A stretch of 64,000 nt of DNA from VXNE01 sp965206615. GTDB taxonomy: Bacteria > Pseudomonadota > Gammaproteobacteria > Pseudomonadales > Azotimanducaceae. A program made the translations under genes and the position numbers. The DNA is taken from NCBI GenBank assembly GCA_965206615.1, contig CBDBKI010000005.1, positions 1,984,001 to 2,048,000 of the forward strand, read 5' to 3'. The notes beneath the pieces were generated by a model. It did not search any database. It saw nothing but the letters and a program-made list of their open reading frames with translations, and was not told where the DNA came from. Of this stretch, positions 34,197-43,934 are shown one piece after another; positions within the stretch are counted from its first letter, which is position 1; every line of letters starts with the position of its first letter.

Positions 34197-34930
34197 TCAG
34201 GAGTCGCCGGGATCCCGTCTGCGTTCGGCCGCCCGCAGGAAGATGGCGACGACCGGAAGCAGGAGCGATATGAAGTACTGGTAGCCGGCGAGCGGCAGGA
34301 GATGGTCGGGAACGGTCAGGACCATGACGATCGACGAGATGCTCGAGAGGGCGATGAATCCGAACACCCACAGGTGCCGCATGGCGTTCGCCCGCTCCCG
34401 CCGGTTCAACGCCAACGCGTGGCGCTGCGCGAGAGCGTAGACGAACATCGCCACCACGACCCCGGCCAGCTACGCCCAGGAGGCACCGTAGACCGCGAAG
34501 ATCACGGTCAGTTGCTCCGCCCATAGCAGCGGGTCGAGTTCGAACGGCGAGGGGACCCGGCCGCCGCTCAGGTCGGCAGCGCCGAACGCGTAGACGATCC
34601 GCAGCGGGAAGACCATCACGAGCAGCCCCACCACCATCAGGAGCGTCAGCAGCACCGCCACCCCGTTGTCCAGCCCGGTAGACCCGGGCTCCAGTTACGG
34701 TGCGCGATCCAGAACACGAACACCTGTGCCGCCGAGACGACGAATACGGGCACGCTCCTGAGCGCGAACTCGAGTTCCTCGAACGAGCGGGGCACGTCGT
34801 CCACCGCGATGACGAGGAGCGTCACCGCGAACGCGAAGGCGGCATCGACGAATGTCTCGAGGCGCGTCATCGCGAGGCCGCGCATGTGCATCCCCCGCTC
34901 GACGGGCAGGTTGTCCAGGGTGGTAGCCAT
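34197..34930 (-). pseudogene. TMEM175-like (DUF1211) potassium channel gene, one frameshift and one TAG
   Basis: The N-terminal repeat has the TMEM175 signature TRLETFVDAAFAFAVTLLVI followed by a further helix and FWIAHRNW. A frameshift near 34680 is needed to continue into LLTLLMVVGLLVMVFPLRIV. An in-frame TAG (after GASWA, near 34471) then interrupts the second half, which resumes as VVVAMFVYALAQRHALAL and ISLLLPVVAIFLRAAERRR. Intact homologues are membrane proteins of about 230-250 residues that conduct potassium. Two independent lesions make real inactivation more likely than one sequencing slip. Confidence 0.75.
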
Positions 34931-34991
34931 GTCGGGCGTGCTCCGTGTTTCGCGGCTGCCGCGATGCTAACAGCCTGTCGGACTTCGGCTT

Positions 34992-35092
34992 CGGCGCGCG
35001 CTTGGACGGCGCGCCGGCGTTTGATACCACGGGAGTTTCGCGCCAGCGAAACTCCTACCCACCCGCCGGGATGGGCCGCGACCGAAGGTCGC
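34992..35092. repeat. Cluster of three intergenic hairpins, REP-like
   Basis: Three inverted repeats in a row: CGGCGCGC/GCGCGCCG near 34992, a perfect 10-bp GGAGTTTCGC/GCGAAACTCC with loop GCCA at 35032-35055, and GCGACC/GGTCGC with loop GAA near 35078. Located between the start of the TMEM175-like gene and the DUF6152 gene, in a 274-base gap without genes. They resemble intergenic REP-type elements. Confidence 0.55.
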
Positions 35093-35204
35093 GCGCTGGC
35101 CCTGCCGGCGGTTCGGACATCTCCGGCCGCCGGACGCGTCGCATGGCCCTGCGCGCACCCTCCTATACAATCGGAAGCGAGCGACGAGACGAGGGAGAGG
35201 GACG

Positions 35205-35639
35205 ATGACCCTGTACATCCGCGCATTCGCCCTGGCGGCCGCCCTGCTCGCCCCCGCCGTTTCCCATGCGCACCACGCCTTCTCCGCCGAGTTCGACGCG
35301 AACCTGCCGATTCGCGTGAGTGGCACGGTCACGCGGATGGAGTGGATCAATCCACATGCGTGGGTGCACGTGCGCGCGGAGCCTGAAGACGGCGCTGCCC
35401 GGGACTGGATGCTGGAGGCGGGCTTGGGGGATGATGCCACGCGAAGCAACGTGGTCAGCGCCCTATCCCGCTATGAGCGACAGGGCAAAATCTTCTCGCG
35501 TCCAAAGCCGTCCACGTTTGGGTTGCTGAGTTTCGCAGAAGGCTCTGAGAACACGAAGGGATCGCCGGAGGCTTCCCAGGAAGGCCCTTCCCCCCAATGG
35601 GAAGCGACGAACGTTGAGGTTCATCAGTCGCCCTGCTAG
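35205..35639 (+). pseudogene. DUF6152 family protein, truncated after about 72 residues
   Basis: The first 72 residues are a normal DUF6152 start: signal peptide (IRAFALAAALLAPAVSHA), HHAFSAEFDANLPIRVSGTV and WINPHAWVHV. At about 35420 (after DWMLEAG) the homology stops and the frame runs through unrelated sequence to a stop at 35639; the usual GTPN-like continuation is absent. The break coincides with a visible fall in GC content. The gene has probably been cut by insertion or recombination. Family members are small secreted proteins of unknown function. Confidence 0.7.
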
Positions 35640-35775
35640 GAGGCCCGCCCGTCGCGGGTGGAGACAGGGCGCACCTTGCATCGCTAATCGCGCCGCCCGG
35701 CTCGCCCGATGCGCGAGGCGTGCGAGGGCACGGGTGGTACGATGGCGCGCCCGCGAAAACGGAGACAAATCGCTT

Positions 35776-35997
35776 ATGAGTGACCTGCGAATCGTCCGCA
35801 CCACGGAGGGGCGCATCGTCCACGTTCCGGTAGATGGATATACGGTGTCCATCCACCTTGACGACGAAACGACGAACGCGCACGGCAATCCGTGGCCCCG
35901 GATTTACGTTGACGGCGTGGAGCGCCCGTTTGCCCATCTTCGACATGATCCGCCGCTGCTATCCGAACGCCGTTCCCGAGCGTGGGACGGCGAGTAG
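35776..35997 (+). CDS. Small hypothetical protein, 73 residues
   Basis: ATG at 35776 with GGAGA about ten bases upstream. No family recognised. The sequence is beta-rich (IVRTTEGRIVHVPVDGYTV, then IHLDDETTNAHGNPWPRIYV), soluble and short. It lies in the lower-GC block 35420-36530 that interrupts the DUF6152 gene, together with the small membrane protein at 36030, so both are probably cargo of a transferred segment. Confidence 0.5.
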   Translation: MSDLRIVRTTEGRIVHVPVDGYTVSIHLDDETTNAHGNPWPRIYVDGVERPFAHLRHDPPLLSERRSRAWDGE

Positions 35998-36029
35998 CTA
36001 AGGGAGACTGGCGGTCCGGAGCGGTATGG

Positions 36030-36434
36030 ATGGAATGGCACTTAGGATTTGGCGAATTTATCGGGACAGCGGCGCTTGCGCTTTCGGCCTTGGCGCTATG
36101 GCTGCGCTATCTCGACCGCCGAGAGCGAGTCAGATCGCAGCGGCGAGCCAGAGTGTCCGCCCAGCCCAAGGGTGACGGAAGCATCTGGATCGTGAACAAC
36201 GGACCTGCTGACGCTCGCAACGTTCGCATTAGTGTCGGGCAAAACGGACTGGTAGGGACGGAGAGTTTCATCGAAGGCGTTTTTCCGATACAGACATTGT
36301 CGGCAGGTAGCCGCTTGGCGCAGCAATTGGCCGTGCGTGTGTACGGCCGACCCCAAACCGCCGACATCACGCTCACATGGGACGACGACGGAGAGGACGG
36401 CCGGGAGTGGCAATCTAACGTCCCGCTCTTTTGA
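36030..36434 (+). CDS. Small protein with N-terminal membrane anchor, unknown function
   Basis: 134 residues from the ATG at 36030, with GGAG eight bases upstream. One hydrophobic helix (FIGTAALALSALALWL) is followed by a positively charged stretch (DRRERVRSQRRARV) and a beta-rich soluble domain containing IWIVNNGPADARNVRISV and DITLTWDDDG. This pattern, a membrane anchor plus an immunoglobulin-like small domain, is common among accessory-region proteins. No family name assigned. It follows 35776-35997 and shares its lower GC. Confidence 0.55.
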   Translation: MEWHLGFGEFIGTAALALSALALWLRYLDRRERVRSQRRARVSAQPKGDGSIWIVNNGPADARNVRISVGQNGLVGTESFIEGVFPIQTLSAGSRLAQQLAVRVYGRPQTADITLTWDDDGEDGREWQSNVPLF

Positions 36435-36530
36435 CGCGAGAGCCCACCGCGCGACGTGACACAAAGGGTTGTGGCAACGGCCAGACCCCGGCCACGACGC
36501 ATTCCCTTACCCGTCAAATACTTACGCCAT

Positions 36531-36556
36531 TTCCGACCGGGACAAGCCCGCCCCTA
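36531..36556. repeat. Partial distal end of the palindromic repeat
   Basis: CCGGGACAAGCCCGCCCCTAC matches the right-hand hairpin and CCCCTAC end of the 80-bp element. Its CTA is the complement of the TAG stop of the minus-strand gene 36554-37238. It lies at the right border of the lower-GC block. Confidence 0.65.
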
Positions 36557-37238
36557 CTCTTCCCCGCCCAACTCCGACTTCTTCGGCAACCACTTGTACC
36601 AGCTCGGCAGCCAGGTGTCGTCGTCGACGTTCTCCTGGTCCTGGCGCCGTGCTGCGGAGAGCATCAGCCGCATGGCGTAGTTGCCCTCGTGGCACGCGTA
36701 CTCGTAGATGTCGTCGTCGGTGGCGTGCATCTCCGTCTCGACGGACCAGGTCGCCTCGAACATCTCGGGATCGTCGACGGTGTACTCGTAGCGCAGCGTC
36801 TCGCCGTCGATGCGCGTGAAGCGCTCCGTCAGGCGCATGTTCATGCCGGATCCGTTGAACGTCGTGTCGGGCCTGAAGTTGGCGGTCTCGACGACGAGGG
36901 TGTCGCCTTCCCAGCGGCCGCGGGAATCGCCCTTCCGCAGCCGCACGTTGTCCGGCACGTGATCGCGGCCGTCCAGGGGAATGATGCGGTGGTCGTTGAC
37001 CATCTCGTTCAGGATCGCCACGTAATCCGGTGTCTGGAAGAGCCGCATGTTGTTGTTGTACCCGCTCGAGGCCATCGGCGGCCCGGCATTGAAACCGAGC
37101 AGGCAACGGGTGAAGGGCGTCCGGTCCGCGGGGGTTCGGGGCGCGCGGCTCAGGGCTTCGCGCAACTCCGCGTAGCGGTGCCGGGCGGCGTCCGTCAACG
37201 CGGGGAGTCGCCCGTTCGGCGGGTCGACGATCTGGATT
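36554..37238 (-). pseudogene. Conserved hypothetical protein, 5' end missing
   Basis: A protein-like frame reads from QIVDPPNGRLPALTDAARH at the junction through YNNNMRLFQTPDYVAILN, IPLDGRDHVPDNVRLRKGD, WEGDTLVVETANF and MRLTERFTRIDGETLRYEYT to the end WYKWLPKKSELGGEE. Related proteins in heterotrophic marine and soil bacteria are exported and about 100 residues longer at the N-terminus; here a TGA at 37239-37241 stops the frame, and TonB-receptor DNA on the other strand begins. The gene therefore lacks its promoter, start and signal peptide. The family function is unknown to me. Confidence 0.7.
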
Positions 37239-37239
37239 C

Positions 37240-40142
37240 ATGGACGCAGCAGCTCGCGGTCATTGCTGTCGCCGCGGCCGCGATGGCGCTCAACGCGGAG
37301 GAGGCGGAGCACCCGGAGTATGAGCACTCCGTCGAGATCGAGGAGATCGTGGTCACCGGCTCGCACCTGCACCGCGCACACCTGGTCAGTTCCAGCCCCG
37401 TCACGGAGGTGGACGCGGAGGAACTGCTCTTCCAGGGCACGGTGCGCATCGAGGACATGGTACGCACGCTCCCGCAGGTCTATTCCGGTCAGAACACCAG
37501 CCAGTCCAACGGGGCGACCGGCACCGCGAACCTCAATCTGCGCAACCTCGGCACGCTGCGCACGCTGGTGCTGGTCAACTGCCGGCGGTTGCCGATCGGG
37601 TCGCCGCTGCAGGGCGGGGGCGCCGACGTGAACCAGATCCCGGGCGCCCTGGTCGAAAGCGTACAGGTGCTGACCGGCGGCGCGTCGGCCGTGTACGGCT
37701 CGGACGCGGTGGCGGGGGTCGTGGATTTTCGGCTCAAGGACGATTTCGAGGGCCTGCGCATCGACTACCAGTTCAGCCAGTACGGGCACGACAACGACTC
37801 CAGCCGCTGGCAGCGGATCGTCGAAGCGGCGGGGTACCCGGTCGCCGAGGGCAGCGTCTCGGACGGGGACACGTCCTATCTGTCCCTCGTCCTCGGCGGC
37901 AACTTCGACGGCGGGCGCGGCAATGCCACGGCCTATGCCACGTATCGCGACATCGAGCCGGTCTGGCAGCGCGACCGGGACTACAGTTCCTGCGCGCTCT
38001 CCGACGACACGACGTTCTGCTACGGCTCGTCCACCATTCCGCAGGGTCGTTTCACCGACTTCGGCGTGTTCGGTGAGGAAGACACATTCGACTACATCGT
38101 GCAGGGCGACGAGTTCGTGCGCAGACAGGGCGAGACCTTCAACTACGGGCCGCTCAACTATTACCAGCGACCCGACGAGCAGTACGCGGCCGGGGCGTTC
38201 GCGCACTACGAAGTCGGCGCCGGCGCGGAGGTGTTCACGGAACTGATGTTCATGGACGATCGCACGCTCTCCCAGATCGCGCCGTCCGGCGCCTTCTTTG
38301 TCACCAGCACGCTGCAGTGCGGCAACCCGCTGCTGTCGGCGCAACAGTTCGAGGCCGTCTGCGGATCTTTCGGGCTGACCCCCGAGGACGTGCAGACCGT
38401 CTATATCGGACGGCGCAACGTCGAGGGCGGGAACCGCCAGCAGGACCTGCGCCACACGACCTTCCGCGGCGTGTTCGGCGTGCGCGGCGACGTCGCGGGT
38501 CCCTGGGCACTATCACGCCTTCCTGCAGTACGCGGAGGTCAGCATGGAGAACACCTACATGAACGACCTTGGCATGACGCGTATCCGACGCAGCCTCGAC
38601 GCGGTGCTTCATCCCGGTACGGGGGAGGTCGTCTGCCGGTCGGCAGTCGACGGCTCCGACCCCGCATGCGTGCCCTGGAACATCTTCCGGACCGGCGGCG
38701 TCACGCAGGACGCGCTCGACTACATCGTGCTGCCCCTGTTTGCCCGGGGCACGACGGATCAACTCGTCGTCTCGGGCCACCTCGAGGGAGACCTCGGCGA
38801 ATACGGGTGGCGGCTGCCGACGGCCAACGAAGGCGTGGCGGTCGCGCTCGGCCTCGAGTTCCGGGAGGAGAACCTGGACTTCAACCCGGACCAGAACTTC
38901 CAGGCCGGCGAGGGCGCCGGTCAGGGCGGCGCAACCAACCCGGTCAGCGGCGGCTATGACGTCTTCGAGGCGTTCGTCGAAGCCAACGTGCCCCTCGTCG
39001 AGGGTCGACCGTTCGCCGAGGAACTGCGCCTCGACCTCGGCTTCCGTTTTTCGGACTACGACTACGGCATATCGACGGACACGTTCGGCATCCGGGCCGG
39101 CTGGGCCGTTACCACGGACGTGAAGTTCCGCGCCAGCCTGCAGCGCGCCCTGCGCGCGGCGAACGTCCGGGAACTGTTCCAACCGCAGGGCTTCAACCTG
39201 TTCGACATGTCGCGCGACCCCTGCGGCGGACCGGTGGTCAACGGCGTCACGGAGGCCAACCGTACCTTGGAGGAATGCGCGCGCAGCGGGGTCACGGCCG
39301 CACAGTTCGGCAACATCTCCCACTCGCCGGCCGCGCAGTACAACTTCCTGCAGGGCGGCAATCCGAACCTTGAACCGGAGTCCGCAGACACGTGGTCGGT
39401 AGGTGCGGTGCTCTCACCGAGCGCCGTGCCGGGCCTCGACATCACCGTCGACTACTTCCACGTCGAGATCGAACAGGGCATTGGCAACCTGACGCCGGAG
39501 TTCATCCTGAACGAATGCCTCGACGGCAATTCGCGGCAGTGTGAGCTGGTCCAGCGCGGCATTCCGGGCGATCTCTGGATCGGCTCGGACCTGAACGCGA
39601 GCGGGCACATCGTGGCCCTCCAGGACAACCTGGCGATCGAGGAAGTCGCCGGGGTGGACGTGATCGTCGAGTACGGCTTCGATGTCGGCAGGTTCGGCAA
39701 CGTGCACCTCGCCAACGTCCTGTCCTGGATCGACAGGTGGGATCAGCAGGAACTGGCCGGGGCGCCACAGGAGTCCTGCGGCGGCAAGTGGGGTTTCGCC
39801 TGCGGCTTCCCGACCCCGACGCTGCGCAACAAGCTGCGCGTCGTGTGGACGACCCCGTGGCGTGTGACGGCCACGGCGATGTGGCGCTACCTCGGCGAAG
39901 TCGACGACCGCAGCCTGGCCGGTGCGGACCTGGGCTCGATCTCTTACATCGATCTGGCGGCCATCTGGGACGCGACCGGGAAGATCCAGCTGCGGGCCGG
40001 CATCAACAATGTGGTCGACAAGGCCCCGCCCATCGTCGGCCAGGCGGCGGGACCGTCGATCTTCGGCAACGGCAACACCTTTCCCGGGCTGTACGACGCG
40101 CTCGGCCGGTACTGGTTCGCGGCGGCGGGCGTGGCGCTGTAA
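37240..40142 (+). pseudogene. TonB-dependent receptor with +1 frameshift and missing start codon
   Basis: About 960 codons of an outer-membrane receptor. The signal region (QLAVIAVAAAAMALNAEEA), TonB box IEEIVVTGSHLHR, plug motifs NLRNLGTLRTLVLVN and YGSDAVAGVVDFRL, and the barrel up to GVRGDVAGPW are in one frame. At about 38505 a GGG run carries one extra G; removing it continues YHAFLQYAEVSMENTYMNDL, and the second frame runs to the receptor-type end GRYWFAAAGVAL. No ATG, GTG or TTG precedes the signal region in frame, so the start was lost at the junction at 37239. The frameshift alone could be a sequencing error. Confidence 0.82.
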
Positions 40143-40147
40143 CGAAG

Positions 40148-40816
40148 ATGCCCATCGACGCGGTGCTCTTCGATCTCGACGAGACGCTGCATGCGCGGAG
40201 CCGGTCCCTGGCGCTCTTTGCACGCAGGATCCATGCCGCGGCTCCGCCGGGTATCGCTGCACAGACCTCGGAGGAGCGCTTCGTGGAGACGATGCTACGG
40301 GGCGACGAGCGCGGGCGTCGTCCGCAGGAAGGACTCTTCACCTGGCTCGTCAACCGCTTTGAGCTCGGGCTGACAGCGACTGAAATCGTGGAGATCTACC
40401 GCGCGTGGGAGCAGCCCGTGCTCTTCGGTGACGCGCAGGAGACACTGCGTCGCCTGCGCCCCTGCAAGCTTGGCATCGTGACCAACGGATCGGAGCGGAG
40501 CCAGGGTGCGAAGATCGTCAACAGTGGCCTGGACCGGCTGACGGATGCGGTCGCCATCTCCGGCGTGCTCGGCGTCCGCAAGCCGGAACCGGAGATCTTC
40601 GAGGACATCTGCCGCCGGCTCGATGTCGCGCCTTCGCGGTGCGTGATGATCGGAGACAGTCCGGAGCACGACGTCGGCGGCGGGCGGGCCGCGGGCATGC
40701 GCACGATCTGGGTCGCCCGGGCGCCCTGGCCCGACGGGTTGGCGAGGGACTACGACGCATCGGTCACGCGGTTGTCCGAGATCGTGCCGGTAGTGGATCG
40801 ATGGGCCCACGAGTGA
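40148..40816 (+). CDS. HAD-superfamily phosphatase
   Basis: 222 residues from the ATG at 40148, five bases after the TonB receptor stop. All HAD motifs are present: the nucleophile motif VLFDLDET (D9, D11), IVTNGS (motif II), the lysine in VRKPEPEIF (motif III) and IGDSPEHDVGGGRAAG (motif IV). The cap is of the small alpha-helical type, as in YjjG/phosphoglycolate-like enzymes. It should dephosphorylate a small metabolite or nucleotide in the cytoplasm; the substrate is unknown. Confidence 0.9.
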   Translation: MPIDAVLFDLDETLHARSRSLALFARRIHAAAPPGIAAQTSEERFVETMLRGDERGRRPQEGLFTWLVNRFELGLTATEIVEIYRAWEQPVLFGDAQETLRRLRPCKLGIVTNGSERSQGAKIVNSGLDRLTDAVAISGVLGVRKPEPEIFEDICRRLDVAPSRCVMIGDSPEHDVGGGRAAGMRTIWVARAPWPDGLARDYDASVTRLSEIVPVVDRWAHE

Positions 40817-40834
40817 CCGGCGGTGCGGCCGTTG

Positions 40835-41062
40835 TTACAGCGTCCCGGTCATCTGCTTCTCCACCCCAGCCTGCAGCGAAGGCTCTTGATGGCGGATCGA
40901 GGTCGAGAAGACGTGCTGCCACGTCGTGCAGAACAAGGTCTGGGCGCACCAGCCCGAGGGTCTGCGCCGGGAGTGGTACCGGGCGCTCGAGGACGCGTAT
41001 GCACCTGGGCTCCGGGCTGCCCCCGCACTCGCGATGTACCGGCCGCGACGCGCCCGGAACAT
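40835..41062 (-). pseudogene. Possible 3' remnant of an unidentified gene
   Basis: On the minus strand the end SARYHSRRRPSGWCAQTLFC, continuing through TTWQHVFSTSIRHQEPSLQA to a TAA at 40835-40837, reads like natural protein rather than GC-driven noise. It has no credible start and no family I recognise. It fills most of the 264-base gap between the HAD gene and the deacylase-like gene. Low confidence. Confidence 0.25.
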
Positions 41063-41080
41063 CGCGTCACCAGACCAAGG

Positions 41081-42751
41081 TTACCCGGCCGCGCCGTTGC
41101 GCAGTACCCGTCCGGAGCGCGTTCCCGTGTGCTCGTCGTTGCGCAGGATGACCTCGCCGTTGCAGACCGTGGCGCGGTAGCCGTGGGCCTTCTGGATCAG
41201 CCGCGGCGCGCCGCCCGGGAAGTCGTGCACCAGCTGGGGTTGGCGTTCGGCGATGCGGTCGAGGTCGAGGACGTTCACGTCGGCCCGCTTGCCGGCCTGC
41301 AGGATGCCCCGGTCGTGGAGGCCGATTACCCGCGCTTGGGCGCTGGTCATCTTGCGTACGGCCTCGGCCAGCGTGAAGAGCCCGTGCTCGCGGTACCAGT
41401 GCGACAGCAGGAAGCTGGTCCAGCCGGAGTCCATGATCTGGCTGACGTGCGCGCCGGCGTCGCCGATGCCGGGCAGGACCCAGTCCTCGGACAGGAAGCC
41501 GCGCAGGGCCTCGAGATCGTGATTGAAGAAGCGCACGTGGAAGAAGGCCTCTCCGTCGGTCTCGAGCATGTAGCGCAGCCACGTCTCGACCGGGTGCTCG
41601 CCCGCGGCCCGCGCCAGGCTCGCGAGGCTCTCCTCGGGCCCGCGGGTGTAGGCGGGACGGTCGCCGTCACCGAGCCAGTAGAAGTTCTCGACGCTCGCGT
41701 CGATCTGCGCGTTCCCGCGTGCTTCCTCGACCAGTTCCCGACGGAAGGCCTCGTCCTGAATCGCCGCCAGGCGCCCCTTGAAGTCCAGCGCCCGCAGCTT
41801 CTTCCACTCCACTCCCGGTAACAGCACGCCGGTCTTGAGCCCCGACAGAAACCCGCCGCTGCGCGGCAGCGTCAGGCCAATCACATCCAGGCCTTCGGCG
41901 TGCATCTTCGCGATGGCGTCGTCGTAGCCTGACCGGCCGTTGGTGGTTGGCACCATCGGGGCGCTGAACAGCACCCGGGTCCCGGCGTTCAGCCCCTGTT
42001 CGGCGATGAGCGCCAGCTCCTCATCGAGATTCGCGTAGTTCAGGACGAACTGCAGGATGCCGTTGTGCTTGCCGACCGCCCTGCCGATGGCGGCGAGTTC
42101 CGCGCTCTCGGCGAACGTGCCGGGGATCGAACGGCCGTCCGGCAGCACGTGACCGGGCAGGCGGTTCGAGGAGAAGCCGATGGCGCCTTCCTTGACGGAC
42201 TGGCCGACCAGTTCGGCGATCTGGCGGATCTCGTCTTCCGTCGGCTGACCGTCAATGGCGCGCTCGCCCATGACGTAAAAGCGCGAGGCGCAGTGGCCGA
42301 CGAGGCCGATGATGTTGATGGCGGGATTCAGCTTCTCGATGGAGTCGAGATACTCGCCGTACGAGACCCAGTCCCACGCCAGGCCGTTCAGGATCGCGTC
42401 CTTCGGAATGTCCTCGACGGTCTCCATCATGCCGGCCAGGAAGTCGCGGTCGGCGGGCTTGCAGGGCGCGAAGGTGACGCCGCAGTTGCCGAACAGGGCG
42501 GTGGTCACGCCGTGCCAGGAGACTGGCGTGAGCAGCGGATCCCAGCCCGCCTGCGCGTCGAAGTGGGTATGCAGGTCCACGAAACCGGGCGTGACCGCAT
42601 GGCCTTCCGCGTCGATTTCCTCGCGGCCGCGGCCGTCGACTTCGCCGACTGCGGAGATCGCATCGCCGTCGATGGCGACGTCGCCATGGGTCGGCTCGTT
42701 GCCGAGCCCGTCGACGATGAGCCCGTTGCGGATGACGAGATCGTGAGCCAT
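41081..42751 (-). CDS. N-acyl-D-amino-acid deacylase-like amidohydrolase
   Basis: 556 residues, ATG at 42751. Amidohydrolase-3 family of D-aminoacylases: N-terminal DLVIRNGLIVDGLGNEP and GDVAIDGDAI (beta sandwich), the metal motif TPGFVDLHTHFDAQAGWDPL, then GNCGVTFAPCKPADRDFL with a metal-ligand cysteine typical of D-aminoacylases. The later GIGDAGAHVSQIMDSGWTSF holds the catalytic aspartate, and the end has ARVIGLHDRGILQAGKRADV. It removes acyl groups from N-acyl-D-amino acids or a related amide. It is cytoplasmic, with no signal peptide. Confidence 0.9.
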   Translation of the reverse strand: MAHDLVIRNGLIVDGLGNEPTHGDVAIDGDAISAVGEVDGRGREEIDAEGHAVTPGFVDLHTHFDAQAGWDPLLTPVSWHGVTTALFGNCGVTFAPCKPADRDFLAGMMETVEDIPKDAILNGLAWDWVSYGEYLDSIEKLNPAINIIGLVGHCASRFYVMGERAIDGQPTEDEIRQIAELVGQSVKEGAIGFSSNRLPGHVLPDGRSIPGTFAESAELAAIGRAVGKHNGILQFVLNYANLDEELALIAEQGLNAGTRVLFSAPMVPTTNGRSGYDDAIAKMHAEGLDVIGLTLPRSGGFLSGLKTGVLLPGVEWKKLRALDFKGRLAAIQDEAFRRELVEEARGNAQIDASVENFYWLGDGDRPAYTRGPEESLASLARAAGEHPVETWLRYMLETDGEAFFHVRFFNHDLEALRGFLSEDWVLPGIGDAGAHVSQIMDSGWTSFLLSHWYREHGLFTLAEAVRKMTSAQARVIGLHDRGILQAGKRADVNVLDLDRIAERQPQLVHDFPGGAPRLIQKAHGYRATVCNGEVILRNDEHTGTRSGRVLRNGAAG

Positions 42752-42945
42752 GGTGTCCCTCTGTTGGCGCTCGAGAACGCGAGATTATGCCACGCCGGGC
42801 CGCGGCGAAGCGGGGGCGGGGCGCGTGTGTTCGGGGCTGGACGGCCTACAGGGCGGCCCACTCGTCCGCGCCGATCTCCCTGCCCAGGATTCCTTCGACC
42901 TGACGGTGCGTGGCCCTTCGTTTGCCTGACGACCTCGCCGAGGAT

Positions 42946-43025
42946 TGTAGGGGCGACGCTTGTCGTCGCCCGCGTTGCGGCCAGGCATGAATTCGAGACG
43001 GGACGGGACAAGCCCGTCCCCTACA
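42946..43025. repeat. Second complete 80-bp palindromic repeat
   Basis: Same length and ends (TGTAGGGG ... CCCCTACA) as the copy at 6858-6937. The left hairpin is GGGCGACG/CGTCGCCC and the right hairpin GGGACGGG/CCCGTCCC. The compensatory change in the left stem (CC/GG to CG/CG) keeps pairing. The right end supplies, on the minus strand, the TAG stop of the aldolase gene at 43021. The remaining gap 42752-42945 shows nothing else. Confidence 0.85.
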
Positions 43026-43821
43026 GCGACTCCGTCAGCTTTTGCATCCCCTCGCCGAGTTCCGCGAGCGCCGTGCGCAGGATGAAGCGGTCCCAGCCGA
43101 TGCAGAAGTCGCGTACGCCGAGATCGATGTAGCGTTGCGCCTGCTCGACCGCACCGATTTCGGCGCGCGGGCGGATGCCGTACTCGAGGGACTTGGCGAT
43201 GACCAGTTCCTCGAAGGGGCGGATCTCCGGCGTGCCCTGGAGCTTTGGGTTTCCGCGCGAGAAGCTGAAGTCGGCGGGCCCCCACTGGCTCATGTCGACG
43301 CCGCGCGCCCGCGCCCGCTCCAGCACCGCGTCGATGTTCTCCACGGTGACGTTCTTCTCGATCATGATGGCGAAGACGACGGACTGGAGGTCGGTCAGGT
43401 AGGCGGTGGTGTCGTAGCTTGTCAACGCCGGACGCCGCAGCTTCACGCCCATGGCGCCCCCGGTGTTCGGGGTATCGGGAGCGATCACACGGTGGCAGTC
43501 GTCGACGTCCTCGGGCGTGCGGACGTCGGTGAAGAGCACGGCCTTGAAGCCCGCCCCGAGCGCGGCCTGCGCCCAGAACCCCTGGCCTTCCTGGTCGAGC
43601 TTGATCATGAGCGGCAGGTTGCCGCCGCACTGGCCGGCACGGGCGAGGTGGTAGAGCAGCCCCATGTCGAAGGTCGAGTACTCGGCGACGAACTCGGCGT
43701 AGTCGAAGAGCCCGGTGTCGCCGATGATCTCGGGAATGTCGGCGTCGGCGAACAGGAAGTGCGTGCTGACGGTCGGCCGGTCTCGGTCGAGCTTGTCGCG
43801 CAGGGCGTTCGGCATGAGCAT
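43021..43821 (-). CDS. HpcH/HpaI-type aldolase or citrate-lyase-like enzyme
   Basis: 266 residues from the ATG at 43821 (GAGG upstream). TIM-barrel family that splits 2-keto acids to pyruvate or related products using a divalent metal. Motifs: THFLFADADIPEIIGDTGL, FDYAEFVAEYSTFDMGLL, GAMGVKLRR, VVFAIMIEKNVTVENIDAVL with the metal glutamate, and VDMSQWGPADFSFS. Several active-site arginines of the classical HpaI family are not obvious, so this is a divergent member. The gene diverges from the first sulfatase of the tandem pair. The substrate is unknown. Confidence 0.78.
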   Translation of the reverse strand: MLMPNALRDKLDRDRPTVSTHFLFADADIPEIIGDTGLFDYAEFVAEYSTFDMGLLYHLARAGQCGGNLPLMIKLDQEGQGFWAQAALGAGFKAVLFTDVRTPEDVDDCHRVIAPDTPNTGGAMGVKLRRPALTSYDTTAYLTDLQSVVFAIMIEKNVTVENIDAVLERARARGVDMSQWGPADFSFSRGNPKLQGTPEIRPFEELVIAKSLEYGIRPRAEIGAVEQAQRYIDLGVRDFCIGWDRFILRTALAELGEGMQKLTESL

Positions 43822-43900
43822 GGGCGTTCCTCGGGTGCGGGAAACGGGGAGCATACCGCCAAGCGGCGTCGCGGCGGGAACGGCGAGCCCACGTTTGGCC

Positions 43901-43914
43901 TATCATCGAGCGGC
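43901..43914 (+). promoter_or_regulatory. Shared leader motif upstream of sulfatase gene 1
   Basis: TATCATCGAGCGGC occurs here and at 45486-45499, in each case 20-35 bases before the sulfatase ATG. TATCAT could be a -10 hexamer. It may reflect regulation or simply duplication of the whole upstream region. Confidence 0.4.
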
Positions 43915-43934
43915 GCCTACCGGGAGGGAAGGAC

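Noticed and set aside
34471..34473. TAG in the TMEM175-like gene as pyrrolysine
   Set aside because: No pyrrolysine context, and the same gene has an independent frameshift; simple decay explains it.
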